Assembly (NCBI GenBank): GCA_963811225.1
Contig: CAWEQO010000002.1
Span: 62,001 to 126,000, forward strand
Length of the DNA stretch: 64,000 nucleotides
From: CAWEQO01 sp963811225
Lineage (GTDB): Bacteria; Chloroflexota; Anaerolineae; Anaerolineales; Anaerolineaceae
Direction: 5' to 3'
Positions 42,769-51,657 of the stretch are shown piece by piece. The translations under genes were made by a program, and so were the position numbers. Under the pieces are notes generated by a model, which ran no database searches, was not told where the DNA came from, and was given only the letters and a program-made list of their open reading frames with translations. Position 1 is the first letter of the stretch; every line of letters starts with the position of its first letter.

Positions 42769-44704
42769 CTAATCCACCACACTCACAATCATTGAAATTA
42801 CGCCCAGCAGCAAGACCAACAACAGCAGTCCGCCCAGGGCGACGCCGATGACCAGCCATGGGTTGATGGGGCCGTGGCTGCGCACGGGGCGGCCTTCGGC
42901 CAGGGAGCGCACCGCCGAGACGGTCTGCTGGATCAACTCACGGTCGCTGCGCGGGCTAGCGCCGACGAAGGTCATGCCCCCGGCAGGCAGCGGGGCCAGC
43001 AGGCGGTGACCGGCGTATTCGTTCAGCCACAGGCGCAGCGCATCCGGCGGGCGCGCCGCCAACCCGGCAGGCAGCACCACGGCCTTGGCCTCGGCCAGAT
43101 CATCTGTCAGAGGCGAGAGGTCCAGGCGGTGGACGGCCACGGGCAGCCCGGGCGATTCGCGCTGGAGCGCGCCCGCCAGGTCGACCGCGAAGGGGTGGTC
43201 GTCGGCCTGCATGATCAGCACCGGGAAGCGGGTGTAGCGCTCCACCAGGACTTTGTGCGCCTGGCGTTGGTCGCTGCGCAGCACGTTCCAGTGATAACCA
43301 AGCCAGACCAGCACCAGCGCCAGTTCGGCCAGGCGCTGCACCAGCACCTGGACGAAGTCCGCCGAGCGGCCGCCGAGCAGGTTCGAGAGCACCAGGTACA
43401 GCAGTGTGCCGCCGGTCGCCATAGCCCCCACCACGGTCAGGAATAGAACCAGGTACAGGTAGCCGCGCCGCACCAGCGACTGGCGGGCGGCATCGCCGCG
43501 TTGGGCCGGGCGCAGCGCCTCGGACTGTAGCGGGCCCCAGGTGGACAGCCACACCGGCAGCCCCACCAGCAGCGGCCCGAGCGCCGAGCCCAGGTTCTCA
43601 TAGAACACCGCCGCGCGTTAAATTCTGAACGGGCGCCGCCAGCGCTGCCAGCGACACCAGCAGCTGCCACAGCCCGGTGAACACCGCCACATTGCCGGTC
43701 AGGGCCAGCAGGTAGAAGTACAGCCGGTCCAGCTCGGCCCGCTGCAGCGCATCGCTCTCGGCGCGCACGGACCGCTGCCGCTCGCGTCCGAAGTAGATCC
43801 ACAGCACTGCCATCGGAATGGCCAGCGAAAGGGTAGTGGCGTTACGGCTGATCAAGGTCGTGGCTGACATGCCGGGGTTGATAACGTAGCTCAGCAAGGA
43901 GGAGAGGAAACTTGAGATCGAGATGACGAAAATGATCGCCCCAAACAACGCCGTGAGGTAAACCACCGCCAGGTGCAGTGGCGTGGAGCGCTCATCCGGC
44001 GTCATAGACAAATGGACCAACCGCCAGATCCAGGCCCAAACCGGCGCACCCACCAGCGCCAGGGCCGTGCCGTTGGCCAACCAAATCGCTTCCGCCGCCA
44101 TCTGCAGCTCGTCCACCAAGGGGATGGTGAGCAGGAAGTGCAGAACTTGCTGCACTCCCATCACGGTCAAGACCAGGGCGTACACGAACCAGATATACCG
44201 GTACAGGCGGCAGGCCTCATCCAGGTGGTTGTTCTCCAGCCAGGTCTCACGGTCGCCGCGCAGGACGCGCTCGAGATAGGCCCAGGCGACGATGTTAATG
44301 GCGATGGCAACCAGATTGTCTGCCAGGCTCTGGCCGGAGCCCAGGAAGGCCGCGGTGACCGGGGCATTCATGAGCTGCAGGAGCAGCCGGTCGAGGATCG
44401 CCAGGACGTTCTGCGCCACCGGGATCAGCACCGCCAGCCGGGCGCCGTACAGGAAGATGGCCCGCACGCGGGTGATGCGCTCTTCTTCGTTGTGGAGTGC
44501 ATCCCGCTGGGCGGTCACCCAGTGCAGCAGGAAGATCGGCAGGCCCACCAGCACCAGCGACAGCCCGCTTGCCAGCAGGGTCGAGACGCTGCGGATGGGC
44601 AGCGGCGAGATCAGCGTGCGCGCCAGCAGGATGGCGCCCCAAATGACCACCTCCAGGCTGATGAAGGTGATCAGGTAGAAGTAGAAGCGTCGAATGCTCT
44701 GCAT
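42769..44704 (-). CDS. Large polytopic membrane protein (DUF5671-like repeats), one frameshift
   Basis: Two frames join into one protein of about 640 residues. The first part (44704 to about 43615) has repeated units of helix groups, each starting RRFYFYLITFISLE- or DRLYFYLLALTGN-like, resembling DUF5671. The frame breaks in GC-rich sequence at 43609-43620; removing one base continues the text as AAVFYENLGSALGPLLVG. The second part adds two helices, a soluble domain and a C-terminal helix (LVIGVALGGLLLLVLLLGV). Function unknown. Confidence 0.65.
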
Positions 44705-44727
44705 CGATCAAGCCCTTCTAAAAGCGT

Positions 44728-44820
44728 TTGAACCGCGCAGGCGCAAAGCCGCAATGGGATTTAAAGGGAAGACCCCTGCATCCACATCCGCACAAAATCA
44801 TTCGCACCTGCGCGGTTCAA
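44728..44820. repeat. Inverted repeat with 14-bp arms
   Basis: TTGAACCGCGCAGG (44728-44741) and its complement (44807-44820) enclose 65 bp in the gap between two minus-strand genes. Confidence 0.7.
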
Positions 44821-44837
44821 GCATGGTGTTTATGATT

Positions 44838-45335
44838 TCAAGGAACGACCGGGCGCGGCTTGCCGTCCATCGTATCGACCGGCGACCAGCTGTAGTCCCA
44901 CCACTGGTAAGCCATGGATGTGATCTTCCAGCTGCCCTCCTGACGCATGAGGGTGGCAATCTGCGAGCTGCGGTAGGTGTTGGCTAACGGGCCGCCGCTG
45001 ACGCTCACAACCGTGATCGGTACGACGGCTTCATCCCCGTCGATCTGGGCCTTGTCGATTTCCAGGCCGTTTCCCTGGTCGGGGCGGCGGTTTGCGCTCA
45101 GGCTGACGCGGAACTCGCTGTAGCTGGGGGTGTTGGCGCTGATGGCGACGTAGCTGTAGGCGCGTTCGTAATCTTCATTTTCGAGCGCAACCACGTAATT
45201 GTGCAGCACGGCCTCGGGGTCGCTGCCGTCCACGTAGCCGGTGTCCCCGCTGCGCAAGAAGAACAGCGCCAGCGACAGCACGATTAAGATGGCGATTCCG
45301 GCCAGAATGCCGGTGAGAAAGCGGTCATGTTTCAT
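44838..45335 (-). CDS. Membrane-anchored NTF2-like protein
   Basis: 165 residues: N-terminal helix (GILAGIAILIVLSLALFFL), then a soluble domain beginning SDPEAVLHNYVVALENEDYERAYSY, a pattern seen in DUF4878/NTF2-like lipoprotein domains. The C-terminal SWKITSMAYQWWDYSW completes the sheet. Binding partner unknown. Confidence 0.65.
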   Translation of the reverse strand: MKHDRFLTGILAGIAILIVLSLALFFLRSGDTGYVDGSDPEAVLHNYVVALENEDYERAYSYVAISANTPSYSEFRVSLSANRRPDQGNGLEIDKAQIDGDEAVVPITVVSVSGGPLANTYRSSQIATLMRQEGSWKITSMAYQWWDYSWSPVDTMDGKPRPVVP

Positions 45336-45479
45336 AAAATGATCCAGGTAAATGATCCAGGTGTGCGGTTCTGGTTCGTGATTTGATTCGTCTTCACCCA
45401 GTATAGCAGATGAAACGGATCTTGACAGGGATGGGGATTAACGTGCGCGTGGAGAAGGACCGGTTTCTCGGATCAATTC

Positions 45480-45746
45480 TTATGCGGATTGGTCTTTATT
45501 CCGTTTAGAGAACGGATGATTGGAGAACCAGGCTTTGGGAATCAGCGGTTTGGAGGTTGGGACCGGCTTGCCCGGGCGGCTGAGGATCACCAGGAACGGC
45601 CCGAGCAGCGGCACCAGCAGCGCAACCAGCCCGAAGCTCAGGTATTCGTGCCAGGCCAGCTCGCGGCCGCGCAGGTAAAAGAACGCCAGCAGCGCCATCG
45701 CAATGATGTCGACCAGCAGTAACGTGCGTATAACAGCCGCGTTCAT
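45480..45746 (-). CDS. Small two-helix membrane protein
   Basis: 88 residues; two hydrophobic helices (TLLLVDIIAMALLAFFYL and GLVALLVPLLGPFLVIL) and a basic tail. The second helix resembles the phospholipase-D-nuclease N-terminal domain (LVPLLGPFLVIL). Upstream GAGGGGAGG fits the ATG at 45746. No function known. Confidence 0.55.
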   Translation of the reverse strand: MNAAVIRTLLLVDIIAMALLAFFYLRGRELAWHEYLSFGLVALLVPLLGPFLVILSRPGKPVPTSKPLIPKAWFSNHPFSKRNKDQSA

Positions 45747-45947
45747 GGCCCTCCCCTCTGTGACAAGTCCTAAAATAACTTCTTAAATTGTAGCGATTTT
45801 AGAACTGGATTTCAAGGACAATTGTTCCGGGAAGTATTACAATTTCTCGGATTCGGTTGCAAGCGAAGGATATTCCGCGTATAGGATTAATCAGGTCCAT
45901 ACATCCTTGTGTGGTTTGTTTCCGCAGAGCGCGCTGACAACCCGCAT

Positions 45948-46427
45948 CTATGCCAGCATCTGCGCATAGCGGCCCAGCAACTTCGCCCAGCCCTGCTCGG
46001 ACGCCATGCCCTCGCGCCATACCTGCGCCCCCACCTCGCCGTGACGCTCGAATGCACTGTGCGTCACCGTCACGCGCGTGATCGACGGCCCGACCCCCTC
46101 GAAGCGCACGTCCACCTGGCTGGCCCGCTCCGGTTCCGGCTCGGGCTTGCCCTCGTGCGTGATCTGCCAGGTCAGCGTCACACGCTCCACCGGCTCAAAA
46201 TCCAGCACCCGGCCCCAATCGAACCGCTCGCCGTCCTGATTGACCTCATACCAGCGGCCGCCTTGGCGCGGCTCGATGATCACCGCCCGCAGCCGGTCCT
46301 CCGAAAAGGTGTTCTCCTTGGGCCACCAGGCCCCAATCTCTGAGGTGAACGCCTCGAACGCTCGCGACACCGGAGCCTGCACCTGAACGCTCGCCTGCAC
46401 GGGTTGTAAAAAACTTTGGTCAGTCAT
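45948..46427 (-). CDS. SRPBCC (AHSA1-like) domain protein
   Basis: 159 residues of the START/Bet v1-like fold: VQVQAPVSRAFEAFTSEIGAWWP, GGRWYEV, WGRVLDFEPVERVTLTWQI and the C-terminal helix WAKLLGRYAQML are diagnostic of the AHSA1 group. Members bind small hydrophobic ligands or Hsp90-type partners. AGGAGG precedes the ATG. Confidence 0.8.
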   Translation of the reverse strand: MTDQSFLQPVQASVQVQAPVSRAFEAFTSEIGAWWPKENTFSEDRLRAVIIEPRQGGRWYEVNQDGERFDWGRVLDFEPVERVTLTWQITHEGKPEPEPERASQVDVRFEGVGPSITRVTVTHSAFERHGEVGAQVWREGMASEQGWAKLLGRYAQMLA

Positions 46428-46504
46428 TGATTCCTCCTGTCATTGGATTATGCCATAAACAGTATGCCATCCCAAAATCATGCAGCCCCACCCCTTAAAT
46501 CAAT

Positions 46505-46531
46505 CGATCCCCTTTCGAAGAAAGGGGATCG
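46505..46531. terminator. Short strong hairpin after gdhA
   Basis: CGATCCCCTTTC-GAA-GAAAGGGGATCG, 12-bp arms, 34 bp past the gdhA stop on the minus strand. Confidence 0.75.
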
Positions 46532-46564
46532 ACCTTCAAGAGGATAGAAGGAGAAGATGTCTGT

Positions 46565-47851
46565 TTAGATCCAGCCGCGCAGTTCCATGGCCTTGACCAC
46601 CCGGAAGATGGCCACCATGTAAGCGGCGTCGCGCATGTAGACGTCTTCCTGCTTGGACATGCCCAGCACGCCGGCGAAGGCGGTGGTCATCTTGTCGTCC
46701 AGGCGCTGGAGGACTTCGTCGCGCGACCAGTAGTAGTTCATGTCGTTCTGCACGCTCTCGAAGTACGAGACGGTCACGCCGCCGGCGTTGCACAGGAAGT
46801 CGGGGATCATGAAGACGCCGCGCTGCTTGAGGACTTCGTCGGCCTCGGGGGTGGTGGGGCCGTTTGCGCCCTCGGCGATGATACGCACGCGCTTGCTGAT
46901 GCTTCCGACGTTTTCGCCGGTGATCTGGCTTTCCAGGGCAGCCGGGATCAACACGTCGGCTTCCTTTTCGATCCAGGCGTCGCCGTCTTCGATGCTGTAG
47001 CCGGCGGCCTTGGCCTTATCCTTATCGATGGTGCCGTACTGGTCGGTGATGCTCATCAGGAAGTGCGGGTCGATGCCATCGGCCTTGTAGAAGGTGTACG
47101 AGGTGCGGTCGTCGCGGTCCCAGCAGGAGACGCAAACCACTTTGCCGCCCAGCTGCTCCACGAAGCCAATCGAGGCGTACTGGGCAACGTTGCCGAAGCC
47201 CTGGATGGCCGCGACCGCCTTGGTCGAGTCCATGCCGAGGTGCTTCATCGCTTCGCGCACGTTGTAGATCACGCCGTAACCGGTCGCTTCGGTGCGGCCC
47301 AGCGATCCGCCGCCGCCCACCGGTTTGCCGGTGATGACGCCTGGGGTGTACTGGCCGGCCAGCTTGGAGTATTCGTCCATCATCCAGCCCATCATCTGGG
47401 GCGTGGTGCCAACGTCGGGAGCGGGCACGTCATTGCGCGGGCCGATGTTCTTCCAGATTACGTCCATGTAACCGCGCACCAGCCGCTCTTTCTCGCTGGT
47501 GGAGAGGGTCGCCGGATCGACGATCACGCCGCCCTTGCCGCCGCCCAGGGGGATGTCAGCGACGGCGCATTTCCAGGTCATCCACATTCCCAGGGCTCGG
47601 ACGGTGTCGACCGTCTCAGAGGGGTGGAAGCGGATGCCGCCTTTGTTCGGGCCGCGAGCATCGTTGTGTTGGACACGAAAGCCCTCGAAGACGCGGATCG
47701 TGCCATCGTCCATGCGCACGGGGATGCGGAAGTGGAACTCCCGCAAAGGCCAGCGCAGGATTTCGCGCACCTGAGGGTCGAGCTGAAGCATGTCGGCGAC
47801 GTGGTCGAACTGCCGCTGTGCCATATCAAATGCATTCGTTACGACTGCCAT
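46565..47851 (-). CDS. gdhA: Glutamate dehydrogenase (Glu/Leu/Phe/Val type)
   Basis: Interconverts glutamate and 2-oxoglutarate plus ammonia. Catalytic Lys in GGGKGGVIVDP, substrate segments PNKGGIRFHP and WMTWKCAVADIPLGG, and NAD(P) domain with GFGNVAQYASIGF; IIAEGANGPTT near the C-terminus. Length 428 fits hexameric small GDH. The Gly-x-Gly-Asn loop does not decide NAD against NADP use. Single gene, transcribed away from gatB's terminator. Confidence 0.93.
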   Translation of the reverse strand: MAVVTNAFDMAQRQFDHVADMLQLDPQVREILRWPLREFHFRIPVRMDDGTIRVFEGFRVQHNDARGPNKGGIRFHPSETVDTVRALGMWMTWKCAVADIPLGGGKGGVIVDPATLSTSEKERLVRGYMDVIWKNIGPRNDVPAPDVGTTPQMMGWMMDEYSKLAGQYTPGVITGKPVGGGGSLGRTEATGYGVIYNVREAMKHLGMDSTKAVAAIQGFGNVAQYASIGFVEQLGGKVVCVSCWDRDDRTSYTFYKADGIDPHFLMSITDQYGTIDKDKAKAAGYSIEDGDAWIEKEADVLIPAALESQITGENVGSISKRVRIIAEGANGPTTPEADEVLKQRGVFMIPDFLCNAGGVTVSYFESVQNDMNYYWSRDEVLQRLDDKMTTAFAGVLGMSKQEDVYMRDAAYMVAIFRVVKAMELRGWI

Positions 47852-47915
47852 TGAGATGAGTCTCCTGTGACTATTTCAGAAATTCGACAGGTTGATATCG
47901 GAAGCGGTACGAGGC

Positions 47916-47945
47916 AAAAATAAACGGACACCTCGGTTGTGTCCG
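47916..47945 (-). terminator. Intrinsic terminator downstream of gatB
   Basis: On the minus strand the stem CGGACAC/GTGTCCG (47939-47945, 47925-47931) is followed by TTTATTTTT, between gatB and gdhA. Confidence 0.75.
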
Positions 47946-48111
47946 CTAAAAGGCTGTGTACTGGTGAACGTTGATTCGCATTGCGTTCCTCTGCCTGCTT
48001 CCTCTGGCCTTAAAGGTAACAAATTCTCAGGAGAGCGTCAATATGATGATCATCGCTATTCGTATGTGACGGTAGTGAGATTCAGCGGGGGAGGGAGTAG
48101 TCCTGATGGGT

Positions 48112-48147
48112 GGGGGAAAGCAGAGAGCATTTGGGCCGGACTGTTCT

Positions 48148-48166
<19 letters not shown>
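48112..48166. terminator. Hairpin overlapping the 3' end of gatB
   Basis: Perfect 16-bp arms GGGGGAAAGCAGAGAG (48112-48127) and complement (48151-48166). The right arm codes for the last residues of GatB, so structure and coding overlap. Confidence 0.75.
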
Positions 48167-49611
<1,445 letters not shown>

Positions 49612-49693
49612 GGCGGTATCCCTCAATTGGGGATATTGTATCAAAGAAGCAGCCACGAAAGCGAAATTGGTCAAAGCCCCAGACAGCCTTATC

Positions 49694-49981
49694 TGGGGTA
49701 GTTCTACCCATTGGGGCATGGCGGGAATGCGCAAACCAACAATATTGAACCAATACGCAGCCATGCCCTGGTGGGAATGCGCAAGACAACAACATTGAAC
49801 CGGTAGGGGCACGGCGAGTAACGCAAGACCACATAATTGAACCGGTAGGGGCACGGCGAGTAACGCAAGATTCCATAATTTAACCAATACGAAGCCGTGC
49901 CCCGGTGGCAATCATACATTTTGACCGAAGGGCAAGGCGAGGTTGTTTTTTAATAGAAATGATTCGGGCGGATTGTGGTAG
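49694..49981. repeat. REP-like hairpin repeats left of the IS110 element
   Basis: A gene-free stretch (49612-50008) carries several copies of a hairpin with arms GGGGCAYGGC/GCCRTGCCCC, e.g. 49713-49768. A TAGGGGCACGGCGAGTAACG unit at 49803 is repeated at 49846. The last copy continues with the 3' part of the 165-bp unit (GGCAAGGCGAGGTTGTTTTT) and stops at GATTGTGGTAG, where the IS begins. Its central hairpin is inverted relative to the copies right of the IS. Confidence 0.85.
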
Positions 49982-50008
49982 CAACTGTGATAAAAGTCAA
50001 GGCCAAAT

Positions 50009-50971
50009 TTAGGATTTAGGCATAGCCAGGCGAGGTTCCCAACGAGTACCAGAGCGCATCATCGCATTGAGAATCGTTAACATTTTGTGCATGCAGGCCA
50101 CTAAGGCAACCTTACGCAACTTGCCGGCCTGGACCAAGCGCTCATAGTAAGCCTTGATAACAACGTTGAAGCGGGTAGCATTCAGGGTTGCCAGGTACAA
50201 GGCACTGCGGACACTCGCCCGGCCTCCCCAAATGGCCCGTTTGCCACGCATTTTGCCACTGTCTCGATTGAACGGCGCTACTCCCACGAGTGCGGCAATC
50301 TGCTTGCGATTGAGTTGACCCAGCTCGGGCAGTTCGGCTAGCAGCGTCGTAGAGGTCACGGGCCCGATGCCTTTGACAGATTGCAGCAACTCATCCTTTT
50401 CACGCCAGACCGGGCAATCTTGCAAGCGCTGATGTAAGTCCTTGTCAATATCTGCCAGCTCCTGCTCCAGCCACTCAATATGGTCTTGAATGCGCACTTG
50501 CATCACTGAGCGGGCTTGCTTCTGTCGGTTTTTCTCTGCCACCAGCATTTCGACCAGTTGGCGGCGACGAACCAAGATCGCCTGAAGCTCTCGAGCCTGC
50601 TCATCCGGCATCCTGCGGGGCTCGGGGCGGATCGCTTCCGCAAAATGAGCCAGCACACCGCCATCAATCTTGTCCGTTTTGGCCAGTTCTCCGGTGGATT
50701 TCGCAAAATCGCGGGACTGACGTGGGTTGATCACCGCCACCGGCATCTGAGCCGCCGCCAAAGCTACGGCTACGTCTGTCTCTAAGCCACCGGTGGCTTC
50801 CAGTACAATCAAGGTCGGCGGGAATGCACTCAATTGATCGACGAGTTTCGCAATCCCTTTCTCGTTGTTTTCCACCTGCCAGTGTTTAGCGGACGGCCGT
50901 ACGGCCACATCCAGTTGTGCCTTGCTCACATCGATCCCCACATATACTGCTGCTTTGTCTTTTTCGCTCAT
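50009..50971 (-). CDS. IS110-family DEDD transposase
   Basis: 320 residues from ATG 50971, which has GGAGG five bases upstream (an ATG at 50986 would put that site within the gene). N-terminal RuvC-like domain with DEDD residues Asp14 (VGIDVSKAQLD), Glu58 (VLEATGG), Asp100 and Asp103 (KTDKID). The C-terminal Transposase_20 domain contains GIGPVTSTTLLAEL and the serine region RASVRSALYLATLNATRF (Ser253 or Ser256). A coiled coil joins the two. Intact and probably active. Confidence 0.93.
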   Translation of the reverse strand: MSEKDKAAVYVGIDVSKAQLDVAVRPSAKHWQVENNEKGIAKLVDQLSAFPPTLIVLEATGGLETDVAVALAAAQMPVAVINPRQSRDFAKSTGELAKTDKIDGGVLAHFAEAIRPEPRRMPDEQARELQAILVRRRQLVEMLVAEKNRQKQARSVMQVRIQDHIEWLEQELADIDKDLHQRLQDCPVWREKDELLQSVKGIGPVTSTTLLAELPELGQLNRKQIAALVGVAPFNRDSGKMRGKRAIWGGRASVRSALYLATLNATRFNVVIKAYYERLVQAGKLRKVALVACMHKMLTILNAMMRSGTRWEPRLAMPKS

Positions 50972-50989
50972 TTTGCCCTCCATCATCGC

Positions 50990-51150
50990 ATCTCTCTGGT
51001 CCCAACCTTGCGGATACGGACTCGCTCATTTGCGGTCCCGGCAACTGTTCGGGCTATTATCGGAAGGACACGGCGACCTTCGCTACGGTTCGGTTTTCTT
51101 TAACCTAGGGGCACTCGATCTGCCGTGGCCTTATCCACTACCCTTGATCT
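50990..51150 (-). ncRNA. Predicted bridge RNA of the IS110 element
   Basis: Read on the minus strand, stem one pairs CACGGC (51122-51127) with GCCGTG (51069-51074), extended by GATC/GGTC. Its internal loop carries GTGCCCCTA (51106-51114), identical to the target repeat, on the left, and GTAG (51083-51086), complementary to the target right of the core. Stem two has an apical hairpin GGAC-CGC/GCG-GTCC; its internal loop carries ACAGTTGC (51041-51048), matching the element's 3' end, and CAAG (51007-51010), complementary to its 5' end. Order and logic match the target- and donor-binding loops of IS621. Exact ends are not determined. Confidence 0.8.
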
Positions 51151-51170
51151 TACTCCTCTTCAATCATACA

Positions 51171-51635
51171 AGGGGCACGGCTTCGTATTGGCTCAAGATT
51201 GGGGTCTTGCGTTACCCGCCGTGCCCCTACCGGTAAAATCCGAATTCCCGCCGTGCCCCGGTGGTAATCATTCATTTTGGCGGAAGGGCAAGGCGAGGTT
51301 GTTTTTTAATCGAAATGATTCGGGTGGATTGTGGGAGGGGCACGGCTTCGTATTGGCTCAAGATTGGAGTCTTGCGTTACCCGCCGTGCCCCTACCGGTA
51401 AAATCCGCATTCCCGCCGTGCCCCGGTGGCAATCATACATTTTGGCCGAAGGGCAAGGCGAGGTTGTTTTTTAATAGAAATGATTCGGGTGGATTGTGGT
51501 AGGGGCACGGCTTCGTATTGGCTCAAGATTGGAGTCTTGCGTTACCCGCCGTGCCCCTACCGGTAAAATCCGCATTCCCGCCGTTGCCCCTACCGGTTCA
51601 ATCCGCATTCCGGCCGTGCCCCTACCCTTCCCGAA
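51171..51635. repeat. 165-bp tandem repeats right of the IS110 element
   Basis: Unit starts (AGGGGCACGG) at 51171, 51336 and 51501, exactly 165 bp apart; the third copy is partial and runs into two more GCCGTGCCCCTACC-like words. Each unit begins with a hairpin (GGGGCACGGC ... GCCGTGCCCC), then CCGGTAAAATCCGCATTCCC, another GCCGTGCCCC and a moderately A/T-rich tail. Open frames through it are repeat artefacts. It fills the gap up to the GH38 stop. Confidence 0.9.
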
Positions 51636-51657
51636 TGATCTTCGACCGTCAAAGCCG

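Larger units (their letters stand above)
49981..51171 (-). mobile_element. IS110-family insertion sequence in a REP-like repeat
   Basis: About 1.19 kb. Left flank ...GATTGTGGTAG and right flank AGGGGCACGGCTTCG together rebuild the uninterrupted repeat GATTGTGGTAGGGGCACGG seen at 51492-51510. The boundary shares only AG (CT on the transposase strand), the core dinucleotide used by IS110-type recombination. There are no terminal inverted repeats and no target duplication beyond the core. One transposase gene, with about 199 bp non-coding on its 5' side and 27 bp on the 3' side, as in the IS110 group proper. Confidence 0.92.

Noticed and set aside
50972..50986. Upstream ATG pair as transposase start
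   Set aside because: The ATG at 50971 has a properly spaced GGAGG, which would be inside the gene with the earlier starts; both remain possible.
51171..51635. CRISPR-like or coding tandem repeat
   Set aside because: The 165-bp units are nearly identical throughout, with no variable spacers; the open frame at 51125-51502 is just the repeat read through.
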